Below, in pieces: positions 26,844-34,958 of a stretch of DNA of 64,000 nucleotides. The notes below the pieces were generated by a model. That model was given only the letters and a program-made list of their open reading frames with translations, was not told where the DNA came from and did no database searches. The stretch spans positions 169,959 through 233,958 of the forward strand of contig NZ_CADFDU010000012.1 in the NCBI RefSeq assembly GCF_902833045.1, given 5' to 3'. The position numbers and the translations under genes are program-made. The DNA comes from Burkholderia sp. BCC0322. GTDB taxonomy: Bacteria; Pseudomonadota; Gammaproteobacteria; Burkholderiales; Burkholderiaceae. Positions within the stretch are counted from its first letter, which is position 1. Each line of letters starts with the position of its first letter.

Positions 26844-28280
26844 ATGCGCCTGCTCGGAATCGACCTTGGCACCGGCTCCGTCAAACTCGTCACGCTCGAT
26901 GCCGACGGCGTCGAGCGCGCGGTCGCGAGCGAACCTTATGCGCTGTCGTCGCCGCAGCCCGGCTGGGCGGAGATCGCGCCGCACACGTGGTGGCAGGCGC
27001 TCGTGCGCGCGGCCGCGCGGCTGCCGGCCGACGAGCGTGCGCAGGTGGCGGCGATCGGGTTCTCGGGGCAGATGCACGGCGTCGTGCTGATCGACGCGGC
27101 GGGGCAGCCGGTGCGGCCCGCGCTGCTGTGGCCCGACACACGCGCGGTGCGCGAAGCGGATGCGGCCGATTGGCCCACTGCGCCGAATCCCGTCGCGCCG
27201 GGCATGGCCGGCCCGCTGTTGCGCTGGCTGGCCGCGCACGAACCGGATGCGCTGCGTGCCGCCCGCTGGGCCGTGCAGCCGAAGGACTGGTTGCGCATCG
27301 TGCTGGGCGGCGACGTCGCGGCCGATCCGAGCGACGCGTGCGCGACCGCGCTCGCGACCCCCGACGGCGCATGGGATCTCGCATTGATCGACGCGCTGGG
27401 CCTGCCGGCCGACCGGTTTGCGCCGGTCCGTTCGTCGACCGCGCACTGCGGCACGCTCGGCGCGCAGGCTGCGGCGGTGCTTGGCCTGCCTGCCGGCGTG
27501 CCGCTGGCGACGGGCGCGGCCGACACCGCATGCGCGGCGCTCGGCAGCGGGCTCGCCGCCGCCGGCGATGCACTGCTGACGACGGGCAGCGGTGGCCAGA
27601 TCGTCGTGCTCGCGGATGCGCTGCCGCCCGCGCGACGCGGGTTGCATCGGTATCGCGCGGCGGCCGGCGGCGGCTATTACACGATGGCCGCGATGCAGAA
27701 CGTCGGGCTGGCGCTCGAAGCCGTGCGCGGCTGGCTCGGTTACGCGCGGTGGGCCGATGCGTATGACGATGCGTTCGCCCACGCTGCGTCGGAACGTCTG
27801 TGCTTCCTGCCGTACCTGACCGGTGAGCGTTCGCCGTGGATGAATCCCGATGCGCGCGGCGGCTGGCTCGGCCTTGGGCTCGGCGACACGCGCGGCGCGA
27901 TGATGCGCGCCGCGTTCGAAGGCGTCGCGTTCGCGTTGCGCGCCGGGCTCGATGCGATTCGCGATGCCGATCGCGGCGATCCGGTCGCGACGCTGCGTCT
28001 CGCGGGCGGCGGCTCGGTCGATCCGCGCTGGCGCCAGCTGCTGGCCGACGCGCTGGGCGCGTCGCTCCACGCGATCGACTGCCCGAACGCCGCGACGCGC
28101 GGCGCCGCGCTGCTCGCGGGCGTCGCGATCGGGCACTGGCGGGAAGGCGCACTGCACGCGCTGGCGCCGGCCGCGTCGCCGGTTGCCGAGCCGCGCGACG
28201 ATCGCGCGCTGGCCGCGCGCCACGCACGCTTCATCGATCTGTATGCGCGAACGGATGCATGGTTCACGACGGGCGTTTAA
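26844..28280 (+). CDS. FGGY-family carbohydrate kinase (xylulokinase-like)
   Basis: Cytoplasmic sugar kinase of 478 residues. N-terminal FGGY domain: LGIDLGTGSVKLV (phosphate 1), GFSGQMHGVVL and PALLWPDTRA (xylulokinase-like substrate segment). C-terminal FGGY domain: LTTGSGGQIVV, YLTGERSPWMNPDARG and LAGGGSVDPRWRQLLADALG. These match XylB best, but it is clearly different from the second xylulokinase at 46919-48400, which sits with the polyol genes. Placed alone between a nucleobase permease and the formaldehyde genes, its substrate is uncertain. ATG 26844 was chosen from the conserved MRLLGIDLG start. Confidence 0.85.
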   Translation: MRLLGIDLGTGSVKLVTLDADGVERAVASEPYALSSPQPGWAEIAPHTWWQALVRAAARLPADERAQVAAIGFSGQMHGVVLIDAAGQPVRPALLWPDTRAVREADAADWPTAPNPVAPGMAGPLLRWLAAHEPDALRAARWAVQPKDWLRIVLGGDVAADPSDACATALATPDGAWDLALIDALGLPADRFAPVRSSTAHCGTLGAQAAAVLGLPAGVPLATGAADTACAALGSGLAAAGDALLTTGSGGQIVVLADALPPARRGLHRYRAAAGGGYYTMAAMQNVGLALEAVRGWLGYARWADAYDDAFAHAASERLCFLPYLTGERSPWMNPDARGGWLGLGLGDTRGAMMRAAFEGVAFALRAGLDAIRDADRGDPVATLRLAGGGSVDPRWRQLLADALGASLHAIDCPNAATRGAALLAGVAIGHWREGALHALAPAASPVAEPRDDRALAARHARFIDLYARTDAWFTTGV

Positions 28281-28299
28281 ACTCGAACACTTGTTCTTT

Positions 28300-28317
28300 T
28301 GCGTCAGCCATGACGCA
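28300..28317. repeat. Inverted repeat TGCGTCA-N4-TGACGCA
   Basis: Seven-base perfect arms with a 4-base spacer, 20 bases after the kinase stop codon. No T run follows. It could be an operator for the formaldehyde genes or a weak 3' hairpin. Confidence 0.4.
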
Positions 28318-28463
28318 TCGTGGCAAGCCGGCGACCGTTTCCCGCACGCGATGCGCGGCCGGAGCGGCCATCATGGCGAGCACGAGATTCTTTCGCCGTG
28401 CCGTGCGCGATGCCGTGCGGCACGGTTTCGACAGCGTTGCACGGACCCCGGTGCGGAGCATGG

Positions 28464-28497
28464 GACCGGCGTGGGTGCTGACGCACCCACGCCGGTC
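28464..28497 (+). repeat. 15-bp perfect hairpin upstream of the formaldehyde genes
   Basis: GACCGGCGTGGGTGC (28464-28478), loop TGAC, and GCACCCACGCCGGTC (28483-28497) form a perfect 15-base stem 58 bases before the dehydrogenase start. There is no T run, so it is not a standard terminator. It lies where a leader or promoter would be. Confidence 0.65.
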
Positions 28498-28555
28498 GAC
28501 ATGAGCGCTGACGCGCCAACCCGGGCCGACCTCACACACAGACAGGAGTCACACG

Positions 28556-29662
28556 ATGAAGACGAAAGCAGCGATTGCATGGAAGGCGGGCGCGCCGCTG
28601 ACGATCGAGGAAGTCGATCTGGAAGGGCCGCGCGCCGGCGAAGTGCTGATCGAGGTGAAGGCGACGGGCATCTGTCACACCGACTACTACACGCTGTCGG
28701 GCGCCGATCCGGAAGGGATCTTCCCGGCGATCCTCGGCCATGAAGGCGCGGGCGTCGTGGTCGACGTCGGCCCCGGCGTCGGCACCTTGAGGAAGGGCGA
28801 CCACGTGATTCCGCTTTACACGCCCGAATGCCGCGAGTGCAAGTTCTGCCTGTCGCGCAAGACCAACCTGTGCCAGAAGATCCGCGCGACGCAGGGCAAG
28901 GGGCTGATGCCCGACGCGACGTCGCGCTTCTCGCTCGACGGCAAGCCGCTGTTCCACTACATGGGCACGTCGACGTTCTCGAACTACATCGTCGTGCCGG
29001 AGATCGCGGTCGCGAAGGTGCGCGAGGACGCGCCGTTCGACAAGATCTGCTACATCGGCTGCGGCGTGACCACGGGTGTCGGCGCGGTCGTGTACTCGGC
29101 GAAGGTCGAGGCCGGCGCGAACGTCGTCGTGTTCGGCCTCGGCGGGATCGGCCTGAACGTGATCCAGGGCGCGAAGATGGTCGGCGCGGACAAGATCATC
29201 GGCGTCGACATCAACCCGAAGCGCGTCGAGCTCGCGAAGAAGTTCGGAATGACGCACTTCATCAACCCGAACGAAGTCGAGAACGTGGTCGACCACATCG
29301 TGCAGCTGACCGACGGCGGCGCCGACTACTCGTTCGAATGCGTGGGCAACGTGAAGCTGATGCGCCAGGCGCTCGAGTGCACGCACAAGGGCTGGGGCCA
29401 GTCGTTCATCATCGGCGTGGCGGCAGCCGGCGAGGAAATCAGCACGCGTCCGTTCCAGCTCGTGACGGGCCGCGAATGGAAGGGCTCGGCGTTCGGCGGC
29501 GCGCGCGGCCGCACCGACGTGCCGAAGATCGTCGACTGGTACATGGAAGGCAAGATCAACATCGACGACCTGATCACGCACACGCTGCCGCTCGAGCGGA
29601 TCAACGAAGGCTTCGACCTGATGAAGGCCGGCGAGTCGATCCGCTCGGTCGTGCTGTACTGA
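28556..29662 (+). CDS. frmA: S-(hydroxymethyl)glutathione dehydrogenase / class III alcohol dehydrogenase
   Basis: Oxidises the spontaneous formaldehyde-glutathione adduct to S-formylglutathione with NAD+; the family also reduces S-nitrosoglutathione. 368 residues. Catalytic zinc ligands are C40 ([10 protein letters not shown]), the His of GHEGAGVV (~62) and a Cys of [12 protein letters not shown] (~168). Structural zinc cysteines are in [17 protein letters not shown]. The NAD fold has [15 protein letters not shown] and the acidic D of [13 protein letters not shown] 28556 follows AGGAGTCACACG. The hydrolase for its product begins 16 bases downstream. Confidence 0.97.
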   Translation: MKTKAAIAWKAGAPLTIEEVDLEGPRAGEVLIEVKATGICHTDYYTLSGADPEGIFPAILGHEGAGVVVDVGPGVGTLRKGDHVIPLYTPECRECKFCLSRKTNLCQKIRATQGKGLMPDATSRFSLDGKPLFHYMGTSTFSNYIVVPEIAVAKVREDAPFDKICYIGCGVTTGVGAVVYSAKVEAGANVVVFGLGGIGLNVIQGAKMVGADKIIGVDINPKRVELAKKFGMTHFINPNEVENVVDHIVQLTDGGADYSFECVGNVKLMRQALECTHKGWGQSFIIGVAAAGEEISTRPFQLVTGREWKGSAFGGARGRTDVPKIVDWYMEGKINIDDLITHTLPLERINEGFDLMKAGESIRSVVLY

Positions 29663-29678
29663 CCGGGAGCGCACCGCG

Positions 29679-30527
29679 ATGCTCGAACTCGTTTCCTCGC
29701 ACGCATGCCACGGCGGCGAGCAGCGTTTCTACCGTCACGATTCGGCGGCCATCGGCCTGCCGATGAAGTTCTCGGTGTACCTGCCGCCGCAGGCCGCGCA
29801 CGGCCGCGTGCCGGCGCTGTTCTATCTCGCGGGGCTCACGTGCACCGACGAGACGTTCGCGATCAAGGCCGGCGCGCAGCAATACGCGGCGCAGCACGGC
29901 ATCGCGCTCGTGATGCCCGACACCAGCCCGCGCGGCGCGGGCGTGCCGGGCGAGACCGACGCGTGGGATTTCGGCGTCGGCGCGGGCTTCTATGTCGATG
30001 CGACCGAAGCGCCGTGGTCGACGCACTACCGGATGGAGTCGTACGTGACGGGCGAGCTGCGCGCGCTCGTCACGGCCGAGCTGCCGATCGACGGCGCGCG
30101 GCTCGGGATCTTCGGGCATTCGATGGGTGGGCACGGCGCGCTGACCCTCGCGTTGCGCCATCCGGGCCTGTACCGGTCGGTATCGGCGTTCGCGCCGATC
30201 GCCGCGCCGACACGCTGCCCGTGGGGCGAGAAGGCGTTCTCGGGTTACCTCGGCGCCGATCGTGACGCGTGGAAGGCGCACGATGCGAGCGAACTCGTCG
30301 CGCGTGCCGATGCGCCGAAGTTCGCGGACGGCATCCTCGTCGATCAGGGCCTCGCCGACCCGTTCCTTGCGAACCAACTGAACCCCGACGTATTCGAAGC
30401 CGCCTGTGCGAAGGCCGGCCAGCCGCTGACGCTACGCCGCCATCCGGGCTACGACCACGGGTACTACTTCATCTCGACGTTCATCGCCGATCACATCGCG
30501 CATCACGCGCGCGTGCTAGCACGATGA
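29679..30527 (+). CDS. frmB: S-formylglutathione hydrolase
   Basis: Serine esterase (esterase D family) that splits S-formylglutathione into formate and glutathione, completing glutathione-dependent formaldehyde detoxification. 282 residues with an alpha/beta-hydrolase fold: oxyanion region YLAGLTCTDETF, nucleophile elbow GHSMGGHGALT (~residue 149), Asp in ILVDQGLADPF and catalytic His in RHPGYDHGYYF. Operon partner of the dehydrogenase 16 bases upstream. The bidirectional terminator 30582-30622 follows. Confidence 0.97.
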   Translation: MLELVSSHACHGGEQRFYRHDSAAIGLPMKFSVYLPPQAAHGRVPALFYLAGLTCTDETFAIKAGAQQYAAQHGIALVMPDTSPRGAGVPGETDAWDFGVGAGFYVDATEAPWSTHYRMESYVTGELRALVTAELPIDGARLGIFGHSMGGHGALTLALRHPGLYRSVSAFAPIAAPTRCPWGEKAFSGYLGADRDAWKAHDASELVARADAPKFADGILVDQGLADPFLANQLNPDVFEAACAKAGQPLTLRRHPGYDHGYYFISTFIADHIAHHARVLAR

Positions 30528-30581
30528 ACGGGAAGGGAAGCCGGTGACGCACACGGCGCGCCGCACGATCGCGGACGCATG

Positions 30582-30622
30582 AAAAACGCCGGCGCTGCCC
30601 TCGGGCACGCCGGCGTTTTTGA
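30582..30622. terminator. Bidirectional terminator between frmB and znuB
   Basis: AAAAACGCCGGCG and CGCCGGCGTTTTT pair with additional inner pairing (CTGCC/GGGCA) and have A and T runs on either side, serving both convergent operons. Confidence 0.92.
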
Positions 30623-30653
30623 TTTCGTCGGCCGATGATCCGCCAGGCGGCGA

Positions 30654-31436
30654 TCAGTGACGCCGCAACAGGCTTGCGCCGTACACGAGCGCCGACAGCG
30701 CGGTAATCCAGAAGCTCGTCGGCCAGTCGGTGTGATACGCGAGCACGATGCCGAGCCACGCTTCGAACAACGCGAACAGCGCGGCGAGCAGCACGCCGGT
30801 CGACAGCCGCGTCGTCACGTTCTGCGCGGCGGCAGCCGGCCCGACCAGCAGCGTGAACACCAGCAGCACGCCGACGATCTGCGTCGCGGCGGCCACCGCA
30901 AGCGCACACACCGCGAGGAACAGCACCGACACCGTGCGCAGCGACACGCCCTTGGCTTCGGCCAGTTCGGGCTGCAGCGACGCGAACAGCAGCGGCCGTG
31001 CGATCAGCGCGAGCGCGAGCAGGCTCACGGCGCCGATGCCGGCGAGTACCGCGAGCGTATCGTGGCTCACCGCGAGCACGTTGCCGAACAAGAGCGCGGT
31101 GACCTGCGTCGCGAACGACGTATAGAAATGCAGGAACAGCAGGCCGAAGCCGAGCGCGCCCGACAGGATCACGCCGATCGCGACGTCGCGGCCCGCGAGC
31201 TTCTCGCCGAGCGCGCCCATCCCGATCCCGGCGGCGAGCGTGAAACCGACCATCCCCCAGATCGGCGAGATGCCGAGCAGCACCGCGCCCGTCGCGCCGG
31301 TGAAGCCGACGTGCGACAGCGCATGGCCGGCGAAGGTCTGCCCGCGCAGCACCAGGAAGTAGCCGACGATGCCTGCGAGCACCGCGACGATCCCCGACGC
31401 CGCGAAGGCGTTGATCATGAAGTCGTATTCAAACAT
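30654..31436 (-). CDS. znuB: Zinc ABC transporter, permease
   Basis: Integral membrane subunit of the high-affinity zinc importer (ABC-3 family). 260 residues with about eight hydrophobic helices; family landmarks are LRGQTFAGHALSHVGFTGA near the N terminus and QIVGVLLVFTLLVGPAAAA near residue 200. I use ATG 31436 (MFEYDFMINAF); ATG 31445 would add MLT. The start lies inside the end of znuC (8-base overlap), so translation is coupled. Last gene of zur-znuA-znuC-znuB. Confidence 0.94.
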   Translation of the reverse strand: MFEYDFMINAFAASGIVAVLAGIVGYFLVLRGQTFAGHALSHVGFTGATGAVLLGISPIWGMVGFTLAAGIGMGALGEKLAGRDVAIGVILSGALGFGLLFLHFYTSFATQVTALLFGNVLAVSHDTLAVLAGIGAVSLLALALIARPLLFASLQPELAEAKGVSLRTVSVLFLAVCALAVAAATQIVGVLLVFTLLVGPAAAAQNVTTRLSTGVLLAALFALFEAWLGIVLAYHTDWPTSFWITALSALVYGASLLRRH

Positions 31437-32319
31437 CGTGAGCATGCCCGGGATGAGCGTGTCCGTGGTGGTGATGGCCGTGGCCGCCGCCACCGCGGTG
31501 CGAGTGGCCGTCGTCGTCCTCGTGTTCGTGATCGTGCTTCTCGATCTCGACGTCGCCCGACATCACGAAGATCTTGCCGTTCACGCGCATCACGTCGATC
31601 GGCGACCCGTAGAGCCGCGACAGCACGGGCTTCGTGATCACCTCGTCGACGGTGCCGAGCGCGGCAACGCCGTTGCCGAGATACAGCACGCGGTCGAGCG
31701 CGTTCAACAGCGGATTCAGTTCGTGCGCGGAGAACAGCACGGTGATGCCGAGCTCGCGCTGCACGTTGCGCACGAGCTCGACGACGCCGCGCTGGTGGTT
31801 CGGGTCGAGGCTGATCAGCGGCTCGTCGAGCAGCAGCAGCTTCGGGCTGCCGAGCAGGCATTGCGCGAGCAGCAGGCGCTGCCGCTCGCCGCCGGACAGT
31901 TCCGACAGCGGCCGGCGCGCGAGCGCCGCACCGCCGACGAGATCGAGCACGCGGTCGACGTCGCGGCGCGTCGCCGCATTCGCGTGCGGCAGCCCCCAGC
32001 GGTGGCCGTCGGCGGCCATCGCGACGAAGTCGTAGCCGCGCATCCTGCGGTTCGCGAGGCCGCTCCGGATCTGCGGCATGTAGCCGATCGACGCGTTGCC
32101 GCGCACGACCGGCACACCGCCGACGGACAGCGTGCCGGCCGACACGGGCACGAGGCCGAGGACCGCGCGCATCAGCGTCGTCTTGCCCGCACCGTTCGGC
32201 CCGAGCACGCCGACGAATTCGCCGGGTTCGATCGAGAAGCTGACGTCGCGCAGGATCGTGCGTCCGCCCAGTTCGAGCGTGACGCGATCGACGGCGAGTG
32301 CGTGAGGAGTGACGGTCAT
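31429..32319 (-). CDS. znuC: Zinc ABC transporter, ATP-binding subunit with His-rich tail
   Basis: ATPase of the zinc importer. 296 residues: Walker A GPNGAGKTT, Q loop MPQIRSG, signature LSGGERQRLL, Walker B LLLLDEP, H loop SAHELNP. About the last 35 residues are an Asp/Glu/Gly stretch with many histidines (KHDHEHEDDDGHSH, then GHGHHHHGHAHPGHAHDV), typical of zinc-handling proteins and a likely metal buffer or sensor. ATG 32319 is the family-like start (MTVTPHALAVDRV). It begins 14 bases after the znuA stop and overlaps znuB. Confidence 0.95.
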   Translation of the reverse strand: MTVTPHALAVDRVTLELGGRTILRDVSFSIEPGEFVGVLGPNGAGKTTLMRAVLGLVPVSAGTLSVGGVPVVRGNASIGYMPQIRSGLANRRMRGYDFVAMAADGHRWGLPHANAATRRDVDRVLDLVGGAALARRPLSELSGGERQRLLLAQCLLGSPKLLLLDEPLISLDPNHQRGVVELVRNVQRELGITVLFSAHELNPLLNALDRVLYLGNGVAALGTVDEVITKPVLSRLYGSPIDVMRVNGKIFVMSGDVEIEKHDHEHEDDDGHSHRGGGGHGHHHHGHAHPGHAHDV

Positions 32320-32333
32320 TTCGTTGCGGTTGC

Positions 32334-33248
32334 TTATTCCTTGCCGGCGGCCAGCGCGGCCGAGAGCGCGTCGAGCTGGCTGGCCATCCATTGCTGGAAG
32401 GTCTTGCCGGCCGGCTGCGTCTCGGTGACGCTGACGGTCGGCACGCCGCCGTCGCGCGCGATCTTCAGCATGCGCTTGGTCATCGGTTCTTCAGCCTGGC
32501 TGTTGTAGATCAGCACGCGCACCTGCTTCTTGCGCAGGTCGCTCTCGAACGCGGCGACGTCCTGCGCGCTCGCCTCGGTGTCGTTCATCGTCGCGAGCTG
32601 GAAGCGCTGGTTGCGCATGTCGAGGCCGATCGCGTCGGACATGTAGCCGAACACGGGCTCGGTGGCCGTGACCGGCACGCCCTTGTACTGCGCGCGCAGC
32701 GCGGCAACCTTGTCGTCGACGGGCTTCAGCGACGCGACGAACTTCCGCAGGTTCGCGTCGTAGTCGGCCTTGTTCGCCGGGTCGGCGCGGCCAAGCTCGG
32801 CCGCGATCGCGCGCGCGGTGGCCGGCATCGTCGCCGGGTCGTACCACAGGTGCGGGTTGTCGCCGGCCTTCTTGCCGACCAGATCGGCGACGACGATCGT
32901 CGCGCGCTTCGCCTGCTTCGACGCGCCGAGCAGCTTGCTCATCCACGGATCGTAGTTGGCGCCGTTGTAGATCACGACCTGCGCGTGCTGGAGCGCGCGG
33001 GCCGTCTTCGGGCTCGCTTCGAACAGGTGCGGATCCTGGTCCGGATTGCTGAGGATGCTCGTCACCGCGACATGGCTGCCGCCGATCTGCGTCGCGACAT
33101 CGCCGTAGAAATTCTCGGCGGCCACGACGTTGACGGTCGCGGCCTGCGCGAAGGCGGGCGCCGCGAGCGACAGGACGGCAACGGTGCTGGCGAGCCAGCG
33201 GACAGGCGACAGGGCACGCCGCGGCGCGCGCTTCAGGGCAATGGACAT
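32334..33248 (-). CDS. znuA: Zinc ABC transporter, periplasmic binding protein
   Basis: Captures zinc in the periplasm (cluster A-I binding protein). 304 residues with a signal peptide (cleavage near AFAQA, ~36). Likely metal ligands are the His of NPDQDPHLFEAS (~73), NPHLWYDP (~130) and the Glu/Asp region of TATEPVFGYM. It lacks the long His-rich loop seen in many ZnuA proteins; the His cluster here sits on ZnuC instead. ATG 33248 follows the zur gene by 46 bases. Confidence 0.94.
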   Translation of the reverse strand: MSIALKRAPRRALSPVRWLASTVAVLSLAAPAFAQAATVNVVAAENFYGDVATQIGGSHVAVTSILSNPDQDPHLFEASPKTARALQHAQVVIYNGANYDPWMSKLLGASKQAKRATIVVADLVGKKAGDNPHLWYDPATMPATARAIAAELGRADPANKADYDANLRKFVASLKPVDDKVAALRAQYKGVPVTATEPVFGYMSDAIGLDMRNQRFQLATMNDTEASAQDVAAFESDLRKKQVRVLIYNSQAEEPMTKRMLKIARDGGVPTVSVTETQPAGKTFQQWMASQLDALSAALAAGKE

Positions 33249-33294
33249 GGAACTCCTCGTTGGAAGGGGCGGCGCGTGCGCCGCACGATACGCG

Positions 33295-33756
33295 TCAGCG
33301 TTGCACGGGCTTGTGCTTGCAGTGCCCGCACAGGCCGCTCAGCTCGACGACCTGGTGGTGGACTTCGAAGCCGTGCGCGGGCTCGCTCGCGGACAACTGC
33401 TTGGCGAGGTCGCCGCCGGGAATCTCGACGGTGTCGCCGCACGAATCGCAGATCAGGAACTGCCCTTCGTGCGGCACGCCGATCTCGCAGCACGCGAAGA
33501 ATGCGTTCTTCGATTCGATCCGGTGGATGAAGCCGTGCTCGACGAGGAAATCCAGTGCGCGATAGACGGTCGTGGGCGGCACGCGGCCGCGCTGCGGCTC
33601 GAGTTCGGCGAGCAGGTCGTACGCGCCGATCGGGCGTTGCGCGGCCAGCACGTGTTCGTAGACCTGGCGGCGCAGCGGCGTCCACGCGAGCCCGTGCTCG
33701 GCGGCGAATGCGTCGGCCCGGGACAGCCGGGCGTCAATGGACGATGAGGTAGCCAT
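33295..33756 (-). CDS. zur: Fur-family zinc uptake regulator
   Basis: Zinc-responsive repressor. 153 residues with the Fur winged helix (AWTPLRRQVYEHVLAAQRPIGAYDLL, VPPTTVYRALDFLVEHGFIHRI) and two CxxC structural zinc pairs (CDSCGD near 104 and CGHCKH near 145). The position at the head of the znu operon supports Zur over Fur or PerR. ATG 33756 (MATSSSIDARLS) is preferred; the frame is open further upstream over the putative operator. A candidate Zur box lies at 33787-33808. Confidence 0.94.
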   Translation of the reverse strand: MATSSSIDARLSRADAFAAEHGLAWTPLRRQVYEHVLAAQRPIGAYDLLAELEPQRGRVPPTTVYRALDFLVEHGFIHRIESKNAFFACCEIGVPHEGQFLICDSCGDTVEIPGGDLAKQLSASEPAHGFEVHHQVVELSGLCGHCKHKPVQR

Positions 33757-33786
33757 GGCGTGAGGCAGGGCGATGAAACACAGTAC

Positions 33787-33808
33787 GGCGATGATATAAC
33801 GTATCGCC
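33787..33808. promoter_or_regulatory. Candidate Zur box
   Basis: GGCGAT (33787-33792) and ATCGCC (33803-33808) are perfect inverted arms around the AT-rich centre GATATAACGT, which includes ATATAAC as in known Zur boxes. It lies 31 bases before the zur start, the right place for autoregulation of zur-znuACB. Confidence 0.6.
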
Positions 33809-33970
33809 GCGCCGTGCAGCGCGAATTCCCCTTTCCGTCCTCGTTCCGTCCCCTTCATCGCGATTCCGACCGCGCCGCACCGCGCGCGCCGCGCCTTGCC
33901 GGGCGTGCGCGGCGGGCCGCCACGCTGCGCGGTTGTGCCGCAGCGCATCATAGAAAGCCGTCACGCCGCC

Positions 33971-34026
33971 TTGACAGCGCGAATCGCGTATCCGATCATT
34001 CGATCACTACTAGAGCAATTGATCGG
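33971..34026 (+). promoter_or_regulatory. Promoter-operator module of the polyol operon
   Basis: -35 TTGACA (33971-33976), 17-base spacer, -10 GATCAT (33994-33999). Operator halves CGATCATTCGATC (33993-34005) and GAGCAATTGATCG (34013-34025) are separated by 7 bases. The same module, in the same geometry, precedes the arabinitol dehydrogenase gene at 49925-49985. A repressor bound here would cover the -10 box. The start codon of the operon is 60 bases downstream. Confidence 0.8.
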
Positions 34027-34085
34027 TTGGCGAGCGTTCGCTCACCTCGCGGCCGTCGTAAAGCAGAACGAACCGGAGACAGCCA

Positions 34086-34862
34086 GTGAGACTGGAAGAC
34101 AAGGTCGCGATCCTGACGGGCGCCGCAAGCGGCATCGGCGAGGCGGTCGCGCAACGCTATCTGGACGAGGGCGCGCGCTGCGTGCTCGTCGACGTGAAGC
34201 CGGCAGGCGGCTCGCTCGCGCGGCTCATCGATGCGAACCCCGGCCGCGCGGTGGCCGTCACCGCGGACGTCACGCGCCGCGACGACATCGAGCGGATCGT
34301 CACCACGACGGTCGAACGCTTCGGCGGCGTCGACATCCTGTTCAACAACGCGGCGCTGTTCGACATGCGCCCGATCCTCGACGAATCGTGGGACGTGTTC
34401 GACCGGCTGTTCGCGGTCAACGTGAAAGGGCTGTTCTTCCTGATGCAGGCCGTCGCACAGCGGATGGTCGAGCAGGGGCGCGGCGGCAAGATCGTCAACA
34501 TGTCGTCGCAGGCCGGGCGTCGCGGCGAGGCGCTCGTTTCGCACTACTGCGCGACCAAGGCCGCGGTGATCAGCTATACGCAGTCGGCCGCGCTCGCGCT
34601 CGCGCCGCACCGGATCAACGTGAACGGCATCGCGCCGGGCGTCGTCGACACGCCGATGTGGGAACAGGTCGATGCGCTGTTCGCGCGCTACGAGAACCGG
34701 CCGCTCGGCGAGAAGAAGCGGCTGGTCGGCGAAGCCGTGCCGCTCGGCCGCATGGGCGTGCCGGGCGACCTGACCGGCGCCGCATTGTTCCTCGCGTCGT
34801 CCGACGCCGATTACATCACCGCCCAGACGCTGAACGTCGACGGCGGCAACTGGATGAGCTGA
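34086..34862 (+). CDS. Polyol dehydrogenase, short-chain type (sorbitol/galactitol)
   Basis: 258-residue SDR enzyme that oxidises a sugar alcohol to a ketose with NAD+. NAD motif TGAASGIGEAV (~residues 11-21), DVKPAG at the end of strand 2 (NAD choice), NNAALF, catalytic Ser (MSSQAG), Tyr and Lys in HYCATKAAVIS (~Y153, K157). It resembles SmoS/PolS L-iditol 2-dehydrogenase, which converts sorbitol to fructose and galactitol to tagatose. GTG 34086 follows GGAGACAGCC. It is the first gene of the eight-gene operon and lies behind the operator at 33993-34025. Confidence 0.88.
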   Translation: MRLEDKVAILTGAASGIGEAVAQRYLDEGARCVLVDVKPAGGSLARLIDANPGRAVAVTADVTRRDDIERIVTTTVERFGGVDILFNNAALFDMRPILDESWDVFDRLFAVNVKGLFFLMQAVAQRMVEQGRGGKIVNMSSQAGRRGEALVSHYCATKAAVISYTQSAALALAPHRINVNGIAPGVVDTPMWEQVDALFARYENRPLGEKKRLVGEAVPLGRMGVPGDLTGAALFLASSDADYITAQTLNVDGGNWMS

Positions 34863-34958
34863 CATGGCGCCGCTCGCACGCGCCACTTGCCTGCCGGCCT
34901 GCGACGCAGCGGCATGGCCGCACGTCGAGGCCGCCGTCGAACGAGGAGGGCACGCCTG

